Shown: positions 11,002-21,407 of the stretch, one piece after another | Layout of the letters: every line of letters starts with the position of its first letter | Position numbering within the stretch: the stretch's first letter is position 1 | Assembly: GCF_024758505.1 (NCBI RefSeq) | Contig: NZ_CP077970.1 | Coordinates: 1,798,001-1,862,000, forward strand | Length of the DNA stretch: 64,000 bases | Direction of reading: 5' to 3' | Origin: Bradyrhizobium arachidis | GTDB lineage: Bacteria > Pseudomonadota > Alphaproteobacteria > Rhizobiales > Xanthobacteraceae | Notes under the pieces: generated by a model | What the model was told of the DNA's origin: nothing | Seen by the model: only the letters and a program-made list of their open reading frames with translations | Database searches by the model: none | Position numbers and translations under genes: made by a program

Positions 11002-11504
11002 AGAAGTCCTCTCAAGTTATCGCTTCATCCGTGCAGCCGCGAAGCGCGCGGTCTGCGTTTTCCGCTCCTGCTTTCGACGCTATGTTGGCCGAAAGAGACG
11101 ATCGTCCGATTTGTGAAATGTCGATTGCCGTTACTGTTGCGGGTGGCGCTGTGTATTGTCGCCCCGGAATCGACCGCATCCTGTTTCATCTCTGAGCCTG
11201 CACGTCTTGATGACCATCAGCACGTTTTCCTCGGTTGGGGGTTGTATGCGGCCGCCATAGCTGTGGCGGGTCTGATCTGGAATCTCGTTACACTCACCTC
11301 TTGAGCAACATTATCCGACTGAGCAGAGCGCACAGACCGAACGGGTGTGTCGCGATACTTCCATTCGTCGGCAAGATGCCTAAGCGAAAAATGCTGATCG
11401 CGCGGAACGCGAAGAGAAAAACCATCATGGTAGACGACCTCAAGGCCGCGGCTAAAATGATGGAAAAAGTGTTCGACCACGGACGAGCTCCTACAGGTTC
11501 AGGC

Positions 11505-11753
11505 TCAACGGATCGTCAAGCCGGAATTCTCGAGCGCATGGATGATCTCGCTTGCGGCGCGCTTAGCACCACCGTTGTCCCTGCCGATCAAGTTGGATGC
11601 CACGACCTCGGCGATTATGGCGCAAGCTCTTTCGCGATCGGCGAAGCCGTCATCAACATAGTGGCCGCAAGCTTTGCAGGCGATCACCGGGCGGCCGCTC
11701 CAGGGGTCGTGTAATGCGTTTTGATCATTGGCATGACATTTCGGGCATTGCAT
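11505..11753 (-). CDS. small putative zinc-ribbon protein
   Basis: A frame of 82 residues starting MQCPKCHANDQN. It has two CxxC pairs (CPKC and CKAC) about 23 residues apart, as in zinc ribbons, followed by a helical tail. The open frame extends upstream to 11966, but the residues before the chosen ATG look unlike protein and overlap the carboxylase gene. The ribosome-binding site is weak. Function unknown; moderate doubt that it is expressed. The rest of 11002-11949 holds nothing else that I recognise. Confidence 0.45.
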   Translation of the reverse strand: MQCPKCHANDQNALHDPWSGRPVIACKACGHYVDDGFADRERACAIIAEVVASNLIGRDNGGAKRAASEIIHALENSGLTIR

Positions 11754-11949
11754 GGGCGGGCTTTCGGCGTGGTTCAGCTTGTGAGCTATTTCGTGTCGGT
11801 GGAAGCGAGTTCGTTGTGCTGGAAGGGAGTAGGGCGTCGCATTGAGTGAAAAGCCCGTCCCGTTGAATTGGAGCTCTCCTTGCGAAGTGCGTGTCGCGCG
11901 AAAGGCGTACTCGTTGCGTTGCCCATGTCGCTGCGCGTAAACCGCAACG

Positions 11950-13557
11950 CTACATTCTAAAGACACCGTAACGCGGCGCTTCGATTGAAGTATTAAGCGA
12001 AGCGCTCAAGGCGATTGAGAGTGCGTTTCGCGTATCTACGGGATCAAGAATACCGTCATCCCAAAGCTCGGAAGTTGCATAATAGGCGCTCGATCGTGCC
12101 CGATACTCTTTCATAATCGGTTCTCGAATGGCTGCCAGTTCTTGGTCGGACAAACGCCCGCCTTCACGCGCCAATTGCCTTGCCTTGACATGGGTGAGTA
12201 CGCCCGCCGCTTGCTCCGCCCCCATGGCCGAAATCTGCGATTGTGGCCAGGTAAACAAGAAACGTGGATCGAATGCTCGCCCCGCCATCGCATATGTCCC
12301 CGCACCGTGGGAGCCATTGCAGATCACTGTGAGTTTGGGTACCGACGCTGCAGAAACGGCCATAATGAGGTTGGCGCCGTGCTTGGTGATGCCGCCATGT
12401 TCGTATTCTCGTCCAACCATAAAGCCGGTAGTATTCTGCAGGAAGAGCAGGGGCGTCCGGTTCTCATCGCAGAGCTGGATGAAGTGAGCGCCCTTCAGAA
12501 CACTGTGGTTCTGCAACACGCCATTGTTTGCGATAACCCCGATCTGATATCCGTGGAGACGCGCGAAGCCGCATATCAGGGATCGGTCATAGCACGGCTG
12601 GTACTCATGGAATCGGCTGCCATCCACAAGGCGCGCGATGATCTCCAGAATATCGAACTGAACGCGCGGGTCTTTTGGAATGATGCCGTATAGTTCGGAT
12701 GGGTTGTAAACGGGAGGCTCCGGATCGGATTGATCAATCGCTTCTTTCGTTGGATGCTTCATGCGAGCGACGATGTCCCGCGCGATGGCAATCGCATGCA
12801 TTTCGCAAGTCGCGATGTAGTCACTCGTTCCCGAAACGCGCGTATGCATGTCAGCGCCACCAAGCTCTTCGGCAGATACCACCTCCCCGGTGGCGGCTTT
12901 TACGACTGGAGGTCCACCGAGAAAGATAGCCCCCGTTCCCTGCACGATGATGTTGTAATCGCTCAGCGCCGGAACATAGGCCCCTCCCGCGCTACAGTGC
13001 CCCATGACGATGGCGACCTGCGGCACTCCCATCTTAGCGAGGATTGATTGGTTACGCAGGATTCGACCTGCGTGGTAGCGATCAGCGAAGAACTCAGCCT
13101 GCAGAGGCAAGAATCCACCGGCGCAGTCGCAAAGATGGACCACCATGAGGCGGTTCTCAATTGCAATATCCAATGCCCGTACAATCTTCTTCACGGATAG
13201 TGGATACCAAGCTCCGCCCTTCACACTGGCATCATCTGCATGAACAATGACCTCGCGGCCCGCCACGATGCCGACGCCGACGATCTGCCCGGCGCACGGT
13301 ACCTCGCCGTCATAAGCCTTGTTGCCGGCAAGCGTCGAAAGCTCGAGAAACGGAGTTTCGGGATCGAGCAACGCTTCGATCCGATCACGAACAAATAGTT
13401 TGTTTTGCCGCCGCAGGCGCTCAATGTCTCGCGTCGGTCGATCGAAGCGAGCGGAACGCTGGCGCTCCTTCAGCTCGGCCGCAAGCCGTCGGTTGTGGAG
13501 CTCGTTAAGGCGAAATTCTTGCGACGTGGTGTCCACCTGAGAAACAATCCGCTGCAT
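11950..13557 (-). CDS. acyl-CoA carboxylase, carboxyltransferase (beta) subunit
   Basis: Transfers the carboxyl group from carboxybiotin to an acyl-CoA. The 535 residues and the motifs GHCSAGGAYVPALSDYNI (oxyanion hole) and GGPPVVKAATGEVVSAEELGGADMH are typical of the methylcrotonoyl/geranyl-CoA carboxylase branch. The start at 13557 is chosen because it gives the family length and lies one base after the stop of the biotin-carrier gene, suggesting translational coupling. A longer frame begins at 13668 but would overlap the carrier gene. Natural substrate uncertain: methylcrotonoyl-, geranyl- or another branched acyl-CoA. Confidence 0.93.
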   Translation of the reverse strand: MQRIVSQVDTTSQEFRLNELHNRRLAAELKERQRSARFDRPTRDIERLRRQNKLFVRDRIEALLDPETPFLELSTLAGNKAYDGEVPCAGQIVGVGIVAGREVIVHADDASVKGGAWYPLSVKKIVRALDIAIENRLMVVHLCDCAGGFLPLQAEFFADRYHAGRILRNQSILAKMGVPQVAIVMGHCSAGGAYVPALSDYNIIVQGTGAIFLGGPPVVKAATGEVVSAEELGGADMHTRVSGTSDYIATCEMHAIAIARDIVARMKHPTKEAIDQSDPEPPVYNPSELYGIIPKDPRVQFDILEIIARLVDGSRFHEYQPCYDRSLICGFARLHGYQIGVIANNGVLQNHSVLKGAHFIQLCDENRTPLLFLQNTTGFMVGREYEHGGITKHGANLIMAVSAASVPKLTVICNGSHGAGTYAMAGRAFDPRFLFTWPQSQISAMGAEQAAGVLTHVKARQLAREGGRLSDQELAAIREPIMKEYRARSSAYYATSELWDDGILDPVDTRNALSIALSASLNTSIEAPRYGVFRM

Positions 13558-13558
13558 G

Positions 13559-14062
13559 TCAGCGCCCTTCGTCGGAAAACGTAACCAGCGCGGCGCCTTG
13601 TTCGAAGCTTTCGCCCACGTCAAAGTGAATACGATCGACCACACCGCCCCGAGGGGCGCGTACGACAAATTCCAATTTCATACTTTCGACCAACATCAGC
13701 GTTGCGCCGGGGCTGACTACATCGCCCCGCGAAACTCTGACCGCAACCACGACGCCGGGCATCGGCGCCTGGGCAGCATCATGACTTGCCAGCACCTCCG
13801 ATAAATCGAATTCTCGCAATTGATCGCGGTATCGCAGGATGCGCGTCCTGCCGCGAATATGCAGGTGAAGCACGTCGCCGTCGATTGCAAATCTGACCGG
13901 CACGGTCTCGCTCGCAATTTCAAGCATGCCGCTGCCGTCGAGATGATGTGAGAGTGCCACCGGCGCAATGACCTCTCCGGCTAAGTGAAGGCGATAGTCG
14001 CGTTGGCCTGGTGAAAGCCATAATTCATAGCTCTCGGCATTAAGCGCAAAAGAATGCCTCAC
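13559..14062 (-). CDS. biotin-carrier (BT-BCCP) part of an acyl-CoA carboxylase alpha chain
   Basis: A 167-residue protein. The first 90 or so residues match the BT linker domain that normally joins biotin carboxylase to the carrier domain. The last 75 form a biotinyl domain with APMPGVVVAV and VESMKLE, whose lysine (about residue 129) is the biotinylation site. In most methylcrotonoyl- and propionyl-CoA carboxylases this is the C-terminus of one alpha chain of about 650 residues. Here it is a separate gene that begins at a GTG one base after the carboxylase stop (TGACGTG). Confidence 0.9.
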   Translation of the reverse strand: MRHSFALNAESYELWLSPGQRDYRLHLAGEVIAPVALSHHLDGSGMLEIASETVPVRFAIDGDVLHLHIRGRTRILRYRDQLREFDLSEVLASHDAAQAPMPGVVVAVRVSRGDVVSPGATLMLVESMKLEFVVRAPRGGVVDRIHFDVGESFEQGAALVTFSDEGR

Positions 14063-14063
14063 G

Positions 14064-15539
14064 TCAGTTTCTCCACTTGCCTAGCTCTGCATGGAGCTTG
14101 GGCACGGCGTCTGCCGAATCGCGAACGGGCTTGGTCAGGAGCGCCGCGGCTGCCAAGATGGCGGGCAGATCGCTCCCGCATTGGCCAATGGCCAGGTGAG
14201 GATTCTGATCGAGATAACCGGTATGAATCTGTCCGCTTAAAAACGTGTCGTCCATAAGCAGACGAGCGAGAAAATCGGCGTTTGTCTCGCAGCCGAGGAG
14301 CACAAACTGGCGCATCACGTGTGCCGCCTTCAAGGCGGCTTCACCGCGCGTGGCCGAATGTACGACGATTTTTGCGAGCATCGGATCAAACGCTGTCGTG
14401 ATTTTCTGACCCTGGACTATACCGCTGTCGATTCGTACGCCTTCGCACTCTGGGTACTCCAGCATGAGGATCTTTCCGGTCGTAGGAGCGTATTCCCGTT
14501 CAGGAGCTTCGGCGTACAGCCTCGCTTCGATTGCGTGACCGTTGGAGACAATGTCGGATTGTGAGAGAGTAAGTTCGTGACCCGCGGCCACATGGAGTTG
14601 TTGGGCGACAAGATCGATGCCGGTGACCATCTCGGTCACTGGATGCTCAACCTGAAGTCGGGCATTCATCTCAAGAAAATAGAACTCATGTCCATCGAAG
14701 ATGAACTCCACAGTGCCAGCATTTCGATAGTTGGCGCTACGAGCGACACCGATCGCCATTTCACAGACCCGCTTCCGCAATTCCGCGGACAAGGCCGGCG
14801 AGGGCGTCTCCTCGATGATCTTCTGAAAACGCCGCTGGACCGAGCACTCACGTTCGAAGAGGTGGACAACATTTCCGAAGGAATCCCCTAGCACCTGCAC
14901 TTCGATGTGGCGCGGTTTTTCAGCACATCGTTCGACGTAGAGCCGGCCATCGCCAAAGTACCGCAGCCCCTCACGACGAGCTTGAGCAATCGCATCATCG
15001 AGGGTGTCGAAGTCGCGCACAATCTGCATGCCCTTGCCTCCACCACCCGCCGAAGGTTTCACCAGCAAAGGCAAGCCAAGGTCCCGCGCTCGGGATGCGA
15101 AGGTCTCTGGTTCGTCCTCTTCGACAGCTGCAGGTGGGACCGGAAATCCAGCTCGCTGAACAAATCTCCGAGCCCGGATTTTATCACCCATCAATTCGAT
15201 GCTTTCGGGAGTTGGCCCAACGAATGTGATGCCAGCGCTCGCAACGGCCCTCGCGAATTCGGCGCTCTCCGACAGAAATCCATAGCCAGGATGCAACGCG
15301 CCTACACTGGCCCTGCGGGCGGAAGCGATGATTTGCTCGGCATCAAGATAGGCAGCGATCGGGGAACTACCCTCGAGGGCGATCGCTGTGTCCGCCATAG
15401 AAACGGCTAATGTTGCCGCATCCACCTCGTGGTAGACGATTGCCGAGTGCAAGCCCAGCTTACGCAACGTCTTGATGATGCGCACGGCTATCTCGCCTCT
15501 ATTGGCGATCAGAACTGTATCGAATGGTAGTTTCTGCAT
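14064..15539 (-). CDS. biotin carboxylase subunit
   Basis: ATP-dependent carboxylation of biotin. In 491 residues the protein has the N-terminal IANRGEIAVRI motif, LHPGYGFLSE, the glycine-rich ATP loop SAGGGGKGM (about 163-171) and the catalytic MNARLQVEHPVTE. It ends with KLHAELGKWRN where longer alpha chains continue into the BT and carrier domains. First gene of the run BC, BT-BCCP, CT, with one-base gaps between genes. The split may be an old nonsense or frameshift event kept functional by coupling, or an original arrangement. Confidence 0.94.
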   Translation of the reverse strand: MQKLPFDTVLIANRGEIAVRIIKTLRKLGLHSAIVYHEVDAATLAVSMADTAIALEGSSPIAAYLDAEQIIASARRASVGALHPGYGFLSESAEFARAVASAGITFVGPTPESIELMGDKIRARRFVQRAGFPVPPAAVEEDEPETFASRARDLGLPLLVKPSAGGGGKGMQIVRDFDTLDDAIAQARREGLRYFGDGRLYVERCAEKPRHIEVQVLGDSFGNVVHLFERECSVQRRFQKIIEETPSPALSAELRKRVCEMAIGVARSANYRNAGTVEFIFDGHEFYFLEMNARLQVEHPVTEMVTGIDLVAQQLHVAAGHELTLSQSDIVSNGHAIEARLYAEAPEREYAPTTGKILMLEYPECEGVRIDSGIVQGQKITTAFDPMLAKIVVHSATRGEAALKAAHVMRQFVLLGCETNADFLARLLMDDTFLSGQIHTGYLDQNPHLAIGQCGSDLPAILAAAALLTKPVRDSADAVPKLHAELGKWRN

Positions 15540-15690
15540 TCGCCTATTTGCTCAAACACAGGTCGCGAGTGCGACGTTCGGGAGCTGCGGGGTCAAGGGG
15601 GAATTGTTTAGGCTAGTCACGACTACGGCACGCCGGTAAACCGATGGATCAGGGAACCTGACTAGAACTGATCGAACGTTGGTAACGACG

Positions 15691-15987
15691 TCATTTCGAG
15701 CCTGCTTTTGCTTTTGCACTATCATGTGCTGACATCACGTAGCGACACTGGTCACTCAAGCTGTTGAGCTTTGTTCGCAGACAAGCAGTGATAGCGTCGA
15801 CGTTCGGTATGGCACTGCTACACAAGCGAAGCACATCCGGGGTGCAAGCCCGTTGCTCTTCCTCCGTCGCTCGTCGCTCTCGGGCGACGGCGCTGAGAGA
15901 GCTCATTGCCGTAAAAGCAATGAAAGCTGCTACATGCCAACCTGCTCTATAGGTCCGACGAGAAAGGGGGCGCTGGCTTCGATTCAC
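15691..15987 (-). CDS. small secreted cysteine-containing protein
   Basis: A 98-residue protein with a basic N-terminus, a hydrophobic segment (about 17-33) ending SAVARE that fits a signal peptide, and four later cysteines in a pattern CTPDVLRLC...CLRTKLNSLSDQC. This resembles the short cysteine-rich repeat proteins that are frequent in Bradyrhizobium. Probably periplasmic. Function unknown. It lies upstream of the carboxylase genes in the same direction but about 150 bases away. Confidence 0.7.
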   Translation of the reverse strand: MNRSQRPLSRRTYRAGWHVAAFIAFTAMSSLSAVARERRATEEEQRACTPDVLRLCSSAIPNVDAITACLRTKLNSLSDQCRYVMSAHDSAKAKAGSK

Positions 15988-17684
15988 GATATCCTCTTTA
16001 GGGGGCGTCGGGGTACACGACGTTCAACGGTGCCTGTGGAGACAATAGGCCAAAAGGCTCAGATTAGCCGCGCTCCTGGGGAGGGAGCGGTTCTTCGAAA
16101 GTGACTAATGAGAGACAATCGCGACAATCATCTCAGGGGTGGGGGAGCTACACGTCGACGATCAACATCATGCTGGTCCGTGTTGGACAGCTTCGTCGCG
16201 CATTGGACTTGCACTGGATTGTACGTAGGTAATTTGTGACGAAGAGTACGCGGTAGAATGCGACCTGGAGGGGCTGAACGGAACCGAACGCTCTTGCACT
16301 TGGCCAACAGCGACGCGCTCATCTCCGCGGTCGTGCTCAGACTGCTTGCTGTCCAAAAATAATACCAAATTGCATGTACGAAGGAGGTCTGGATCCTCAC
16401 AGCGTGGCGCGGCGTAGGTCCGAACAGGTTGAGACATTGGCGATCCTTGAACTAGTTAGTGGCGTCGGCCTCGCCGGAGACCACCGCTACTTGTTCGAGA
16501 TCCTACAATTTGACGCTACGTACGGTTCAACCCCTCCGAGGGGCTGGTCGGACGAAATATGTTAATTACTATGCCGGCGGCAGACGCGTCATTCGCGAGA
16601 CTAGCGGGTGGGCCGCCAAGGTAGACGAAAAGCCACCTCCACGAAGCACCGGGATTGGGCGGGCTGTTCCCCTGCCGATCCTTGAAATTGCTCGAACTGT
16701 CCCTGTCGCCAGAGAAGCGGCGCTTCCGCGGCGTGCCGACTGCTGTCAGCCAACCTGCGAATTCTGCGATTGCTGCGAGGCGGGAACGCGAGCAAGGTCG
16801 CGGACGGGTACCTATTAGATCTGGTGGGGAGTCAGAGGAATAGCTTGAATCTCACGCAGCGTCACATTGTAGGCGTGGTTCGCGGAACACGAAAGGTACG
16901 CTCCATGCTTCTACTGCACATGCTACCCACTTACTCGCTCGGCATAGACCATCGTATCGAAACGCCGGGAGCCCACTGTGCCCTATCTAATGAATGCGGC
17001 CGGTCTAAGGACGAGGAGGCGCAAGACATATGGGCATACTGCTTCTCGCCTCAGGAGCGGATCATGTACATCCGCAAAAATCGATCGCAGTTTGAATTTT
17101 ACGACTATCGTCAGATGGTCGGCGTCGTTCGGGGCCACTACTTTACCGGCTGCGCATCGGAGCTGGTAAACTGGCGACGTCGATTCAGGGTAAGAGCGTG
17201 GCGCCTCGCTTTATTGTTCTGCGTCGCTACATGGTTAACCATTGTCCTCGCCGTGATTCGAGCAGTCAGCTAACCGTTGGCAAGTTGGGCGGATGCTACG
17301 AGCAAACGGACTCTAGTGAATAAGGTAGGATCGATCGATTGAGCGCGAGAAAGTCCGCGAGCGTCTGCGAATCCGGAACTACCATGCCGACAGGGCGCCA
17401 AGCGATGGTTCCTTCCATGGGGCATCGGGCCGAGGCCAGGTTAGGTGATGCCGCGAACGTCCAGCGACGCCGCGAATCGAGTCCGGTCCGCCATGATTGA
17501 CTAGAAAACAGCAATTTGCTCGAGAGCACTCAGGGCGCTGTCGAGCCGTCCACACGGGAGGCGAATGCAGCTCGACGCCACTCTTTAGTGGCGTCAGTGC
17601 TGTGCCTCCATCGCGTGATGTCGAGTTCTGTGCGTCAAGTTCAGCAAAATTGATCATGGGATCCGGCCAAGCCATCCCCTCGGA
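15988..17684. other. gene-poor accessory stretch, one doubtful frame
   Basis: 1.7 kb without a recognised gene. The frame 16770-17273 on the plus strand (167 residues) ends in a plausible membrane segment (LALLFCVATWLTIVLAVI), but its first half does not look like protein. It is either a decayed gene or chance. The sequence around 16505-16530 recurs with four differences at 33002-33027. Confidence 0.4.
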
Positions 17685-17735
17685 GCCGCCGTCGCTCGCT
17701 TGCCCAAAAGCGTAGCGCTGGCGAGCGACGGCGGC
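17685..17735. repeat. perfect 15-bp inverted repeat (hairpin)
   Basis: GCCGCCGTCGCTCGC at 17685-17699 is followed 21 bases later by its exact reverse complement at 17721-17735. It lies just beyond the stop of the IS256-type transposase relic. It could be a transcription stop or a target hairpin for the element. No T-run follows on the minus strand. Confidence 0.6.
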
Positions 17736-17770
17736 GGAGAGGGGGAGCGTCCATCGGGCCTGAGCATCGA

Positions 17771-18947
17771 TCAGGCCGCCCGGCGCAGCGTCTCCTTCTT
17801 GTGCTCCTTCAGCAGGTCCATGTTGAGGTAGCAGTGATCCTCAAGCCACGCCTCGTAGCGCTCGACGGTCAGCGCCCGCACCAGCCTTAAACAGCTCTCG
17901 GCATTAGGGAAGATTCGCACCACATAGGTGCGCCGCCTGATATCCTCGTTGAGGCGTTCGAGCATGTTGGTCGATTTCATATGCTTGCGGTGCTCCAGCG
18001 GCAGACGGAAGTAGGTGTGCGTCTCCTCGATGTTCTCCTCCACCCTTGGGGTACTTGCCGCCCCATTTGCCGAGCCAGGCCGCCAGATCGCGCCGCACCT
18101 CGCCAAGATCGCACCGGTCGTACATCCAGCGCAGCTCGAGCAGGCAATCGTCGTCAACCTTGCGCGGCACATAGTCGAGCGCGTTGCGCAGGAAGTGCAC
18201 ATAGCAGCGCTTCCAGAACACACCGGCAAGGACTTCGGCGATCGCCTTCTTCAGTCCGGGATGATCGTCGGAGACGACGAACTCGACGCCGTGCAGGCCG
18301 CGGGCTTTCGCTTCCAAAAACTCCTTCCAGCTCGAGCGGCTCTCCCGGTTGGCGAGCTCGACCGCGAGCACCTGACGCCGGCCTTCCCAGTCGACGCCGA
18401 TCGCGATCAGTACCGCCTGGCTCGCAATGATGCCGTCCTCACGCACCCGCTCAAAGCGCGCATCCAGGATCAGATGGGGGAACGGCTCCTCTGCGCTCGC
18501 AAAAGGCCTTCAGCGACCCATCCAGCCGCTTGTTGATCGCGCTGATCGCCGAGGCCGAGAAGGCATGCCCCACCAGTTCCTCGGTGACCTGCTTGACCTT
18601 CCGAGTCGGGACGCCCTGCACGTACATCTCGGCCAAGGCCGCAACCAGCGCCTTCTCCGAGCGCTGGTAGCGCTCGAACAGCTCGGTCGAGAACCGCCCC
18701 TGCCGGTCCTGCGGCACTTTCAGCTCGATCTTGCCGACCCGGGTGATCAGCGAGCGGGGATAGTAGCCGGAGCGATAGCCAAGCCGTCCCTCGCTGCGCT
18801 CTCCTTTCTCCGCACCCAGCGTCTCCGTCATCTCGGCTTCGAGAATTTCCGGCACCGCACCCTGGATCAGCGGCTTCAGGAACTCCTGTCCGACCTGAAC
18901 AACTCTTTGACTGCAGAGACATCCGTCCTAGTCTTCGTCGCGGTCAT
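17771..18947 (-). pseudogene. IS256-family transposase, broken by frameshifts
   Basis: Read on the minus strand from an ATG at 18947, the sequence carries most of an IS256-type transposase, but in several frames. These are a short N-terminus, then 18855-18451 (YRSGYYPRSLITRVGKIEL and QVTEELVGHAFSASAISAI), 18446-17904 (VVSDDHPGLKKAIAEV with a catalytic Asp) and 18229-17771 (STNMLERLNEDIRRRT, the conserved C-terminus). At least three frame changes near 18870, 18460 and 18060 make it non-functional. The length fits one copy. I could not match terminal inverted repeats by eye. Confidence 0.88.
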
Positions 18948-19077
18948 GGCGGGTCCAAGCTCCTCTACGAGCGGTGATCTTCGCAATCACCGGACCATGA
19001 CCGCTTCAGCCCCTCAGCTTTTGCTGAACCTCCCGCACACTACCTGATGTCGCGGCGAAGGAGGCGTATCAGCTATA

Positions 19078-19701
19078 TCAAGCAGCGGCGACAAGGGCAC
19101 TAATCAACTTAATAAGAAGGTCAGGTTCGACTTGATTAATAGATGCGCGTTCTAAAATGAGTTTGGCGATTTCGATCCGGTTAGAAGGAATTCGCATACT
19201 TGGGGGTAATGCCAGGACTGCCTCATCAAGAAGCAGCCCCAGAGTCGAAAGCTGTTCCGGCTCGTACAGTTTGCCGTGCTCCTGTTCGAGACGGTGGGCG
19301 TCACCTCCGATAAACGCATTCCCTGCTTGCTCGTCGAGTTTCGGACACATGCCGAGCTTCGCTGCTACCAGCTCGCTTGTAAGCGCATTGAGGAGACGGG
19401 TCGCTTCGATCGCGCTCTTGTCCTCGCAGATCAACCTCGCAACTTCTTCGATTTGAATCTCAATAGTGAGCTTAAGATATTGAAGACGTTGACGAGTACA
19501 TTCTGCTGAGGGTTGTGCAGTGGGGATATGTGGGTCAGCATCAGCCTTCAGTGGAACGGAAGATGAGTTGGCAAATACGCGGAAAGGGAACGTGAAATAT
19601 CGAAGGAGTTGCGCAAAAAAACTTAACGTCATCACCCGATATACTTGATTCAGACGCTCCACTACCCTCGATTTGCTGGACCCATACACTGTCATAGTCA
19701 T
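19078..19701 (-). CDS. hypothetical protein
   Basis: A 207-residue frame. The C-terminal 140 residues are rich in Leu, Glu and Ala and look helical and protein-like, whereas the first 60 are less so. No signal peptide, cysteine pattern or known motif. It lies next to the IS256 relic and may have been carried or interrupted by it. I do not recognise the family. An internal ATG around residue 24 is another possible start. Confidence 0.5.
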   Translation of the reverse strand: MTMTVYGSSKSRVVERLNQVYRVMTLSFFAQLLRYFTFPFRVFANSSSVPLKADADPHIPTAQPSAECTRQRLQYLKLTIEIQIEEVARLICEDKSAIEATRLLNALTSELVAAKLGMCPKLDEQAGNAFIGGDAHRLEQEHGKLYEPEQLSTLGLLLDEAVLALPPSMRIPSNRIEIAKLILERASINQVEPDLLIKLISALVAAA

Positions 19702-20302
19702 GGCTGCCTCATGTATCCTTCTGGCACACGAATCTTCTGTTACGCCACGGTGGCATCCAGCGCGGCGTGGTTGCGGCCTGACAAAGACACTGCTGGCAAC
19801 CGTTTGAAAGGACTTTCTTCAGCCTTACTGTTGAGCAGGGGGCGAACGTGGCCACCTAGAGCAACCGACCTCAACAGTCGACAGTAAATCCTCACGACCT
19901 GCATCATCCCCCAGCGCAACCTCCGCCTTGCCTAGCAGCCTTCATCGGGGTGGGTAAAATAGATTGTTGTGATGGAGGGCATTCACCTCTTGGATAGAAC
20001 ACAGCGACTATGGCCTTCTCCCGGGTGACGTGCGCGGCGGTCCAACGGGGTTGATCCGTTCGCGCCGCGCGCTGCGGCACGCAATTTGAAGCGCTTCGGT
20101 CGAGCTTGGCGAGAAGATGCTGAACGGTCGGCCCAAAAGGTTTCTCGTGCACGGCGCTGGCACGGTGACGCAGACATAAACGATCGCCCCGCCGCGTCTC
20201 CGGATTCACTGAAAGCTCGGACGCCGAGCGTCGATCTCACTACCTGAGATCGACGGGCTCTTTGACGGAAGTGCGCAGACATTCGATCAAAATCACGCTC
20301 GC
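19702..20302. other. gene-poor stretch
   Basis: No recognisable gene. Confidence 0.4.
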
Positions 20303-20631
20303 TTAGCCGTCTTTGATTCCAGATAACGCCATCCCGGTGCCAGGTCTCGTTGCGTCCGGATCGTTGATGAATCATGCAAGACCCACTCACTCCAAATGAT
20401 GCCAGAGTTTTTCATCCTTAATGAGCAGCTGCAGCCTTTGACCGATCCCGCCTTCCGCCCGAACAGCCCATTCAGTGTCGGGCCGACGGCGCTCCTCGCA
20501 TTCTCGCCGACCTGATGACAAGTCTCGCAGGCAGGGAACACCAATTCTCCGGTGGACCCGCGCTGAGCGCTTGCCAGCCCTACTCCGGCCGCGACGAGTA
20601 TCCGGTTCATCAAGCTATTCTTTCGTCCCAT
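20303..20631 (-). pseudogene. class I cytochrome c, frameshifted
   Basis: The minus strand encodes FPACETCHQVGENARS (CxxCH haem site), VGPTLNGLFGRKAG and then LRMKNSGIIWSE, the usual order in small class I c-type cytochromes. After that the reading frame changes. The expected continuation, DPDATRPGTGMALSGIKDG with the axial Met, is present in another frame and then meets a stop at 20303-20305, before the C-terminal helix. The gene is therefore broken by a frameshift and truncated. A weak N-terminal signal-like segment remains. Confidence 0.75.
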
Positions 20632-20997
20632 CCGACGTCGAGACGGCGCCGCGAGTGTCTTTTGTCATCCTTTGATTGCTACAAGCTAACGCAACGTGCG
20701 ATTCAAGTCGTTTTTTGCCTGTCTCGCGGAATTCATTCCATTCAGACATGAGCGCAGCGCATCTCCGGGCAAGCTGAGCCCGCGTATCGCGGCAGGAGCA
20801 AGCGCGAAACCACGATAGCAGTTGCCGCTGCGCAAACTGAAGGAATAACGCAGACGGCAACCGCACCTAATCTTATCGCGCAGGCTGGATGCGATCGTTA
20901 ACCCAAATCGGTGTCGCACTTCACAACGATGCCGTCGGTGATCACATCCAGTTCACGCATCTATCGTGCGTCAAAGGAACGCGAACCGCCGCAACGT
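20632..20997. other. stretch without recognised genes
   Basis: Only short overlapping frames; nothing identifiable. Confidence 0.35.
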
Positions 20998-21283
20998 CTA
21001 GGCGCCGAAACGCGCGCTTGCGTGTTCACCTATCAGCACTTCAAGATCGAGCCCGTGGTCAAAGCTCGACGCCGCCGCTGACGTAACACTGGCCGGGCAA
21101 TAGGATGAAACAATTGACGTTGCCGAGCGGGTCGACCAGAGCCATGAGTTTGGCAGTCTGGCCACCACGCGAGCACGCCGACAGTGCCAGAGCCGCGAGC
21201 TGAGAGGAAATTCGCTGACGCTTGTATCCTGGGAGCACCGGTTGCGCGCAGCGCCACGAGCAGAGCCAAGCTTCGGCATGCAC
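20998..21283 (-). pseudogene. IS5-family transposase relic
   Basis: A minus-strand fragment matches the middle of IS5/IS1031-type transposases: GGQTAKLMALVDPLGNVNCF, then ILLPGQCYVSGGVEL, then DHGLDLEVLIGE in another frame. Both ends of the gene are missing and the frame is broken. It ends about 75 bases before the nod box. Confidence 0.6.
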
Positions 21284-21357
21284 GTCAGCGGGATGGCTGA
21301 CCGGTCCAGTTTGTGCAGATGTCGTAGGCGAGCGAACTCAAAGCTGAATGCGCGTGA

Positions 21358-21407
21358 CCATCCATAGTGTAGATGGGGCCCATCAACACAATCGATTTTA
21401 CCAATCT
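21358..21407 (+). promoter_or_regulatory. nod box
   Basis: The sequence runs CCATCCATAGTGTAGATG, then a GGGGC spacer, then CCATCAACACAATCGATT and TTACCAATCT. It holds two ATC-N9-GAT half-sites (21360-21374 and 21382-21396) and the strongly conserved 3' block ATCGATTTTACCAATC. This is the binding site of the LysR-type activator NodD. It reads toward the plus strand. The first long frames downstream are the Cys-containing hypothetical at 21979 and the glmS/nodM-type gene at 22459. An intrinsic terminator at 21845 lies between. Confidence 0.93.
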
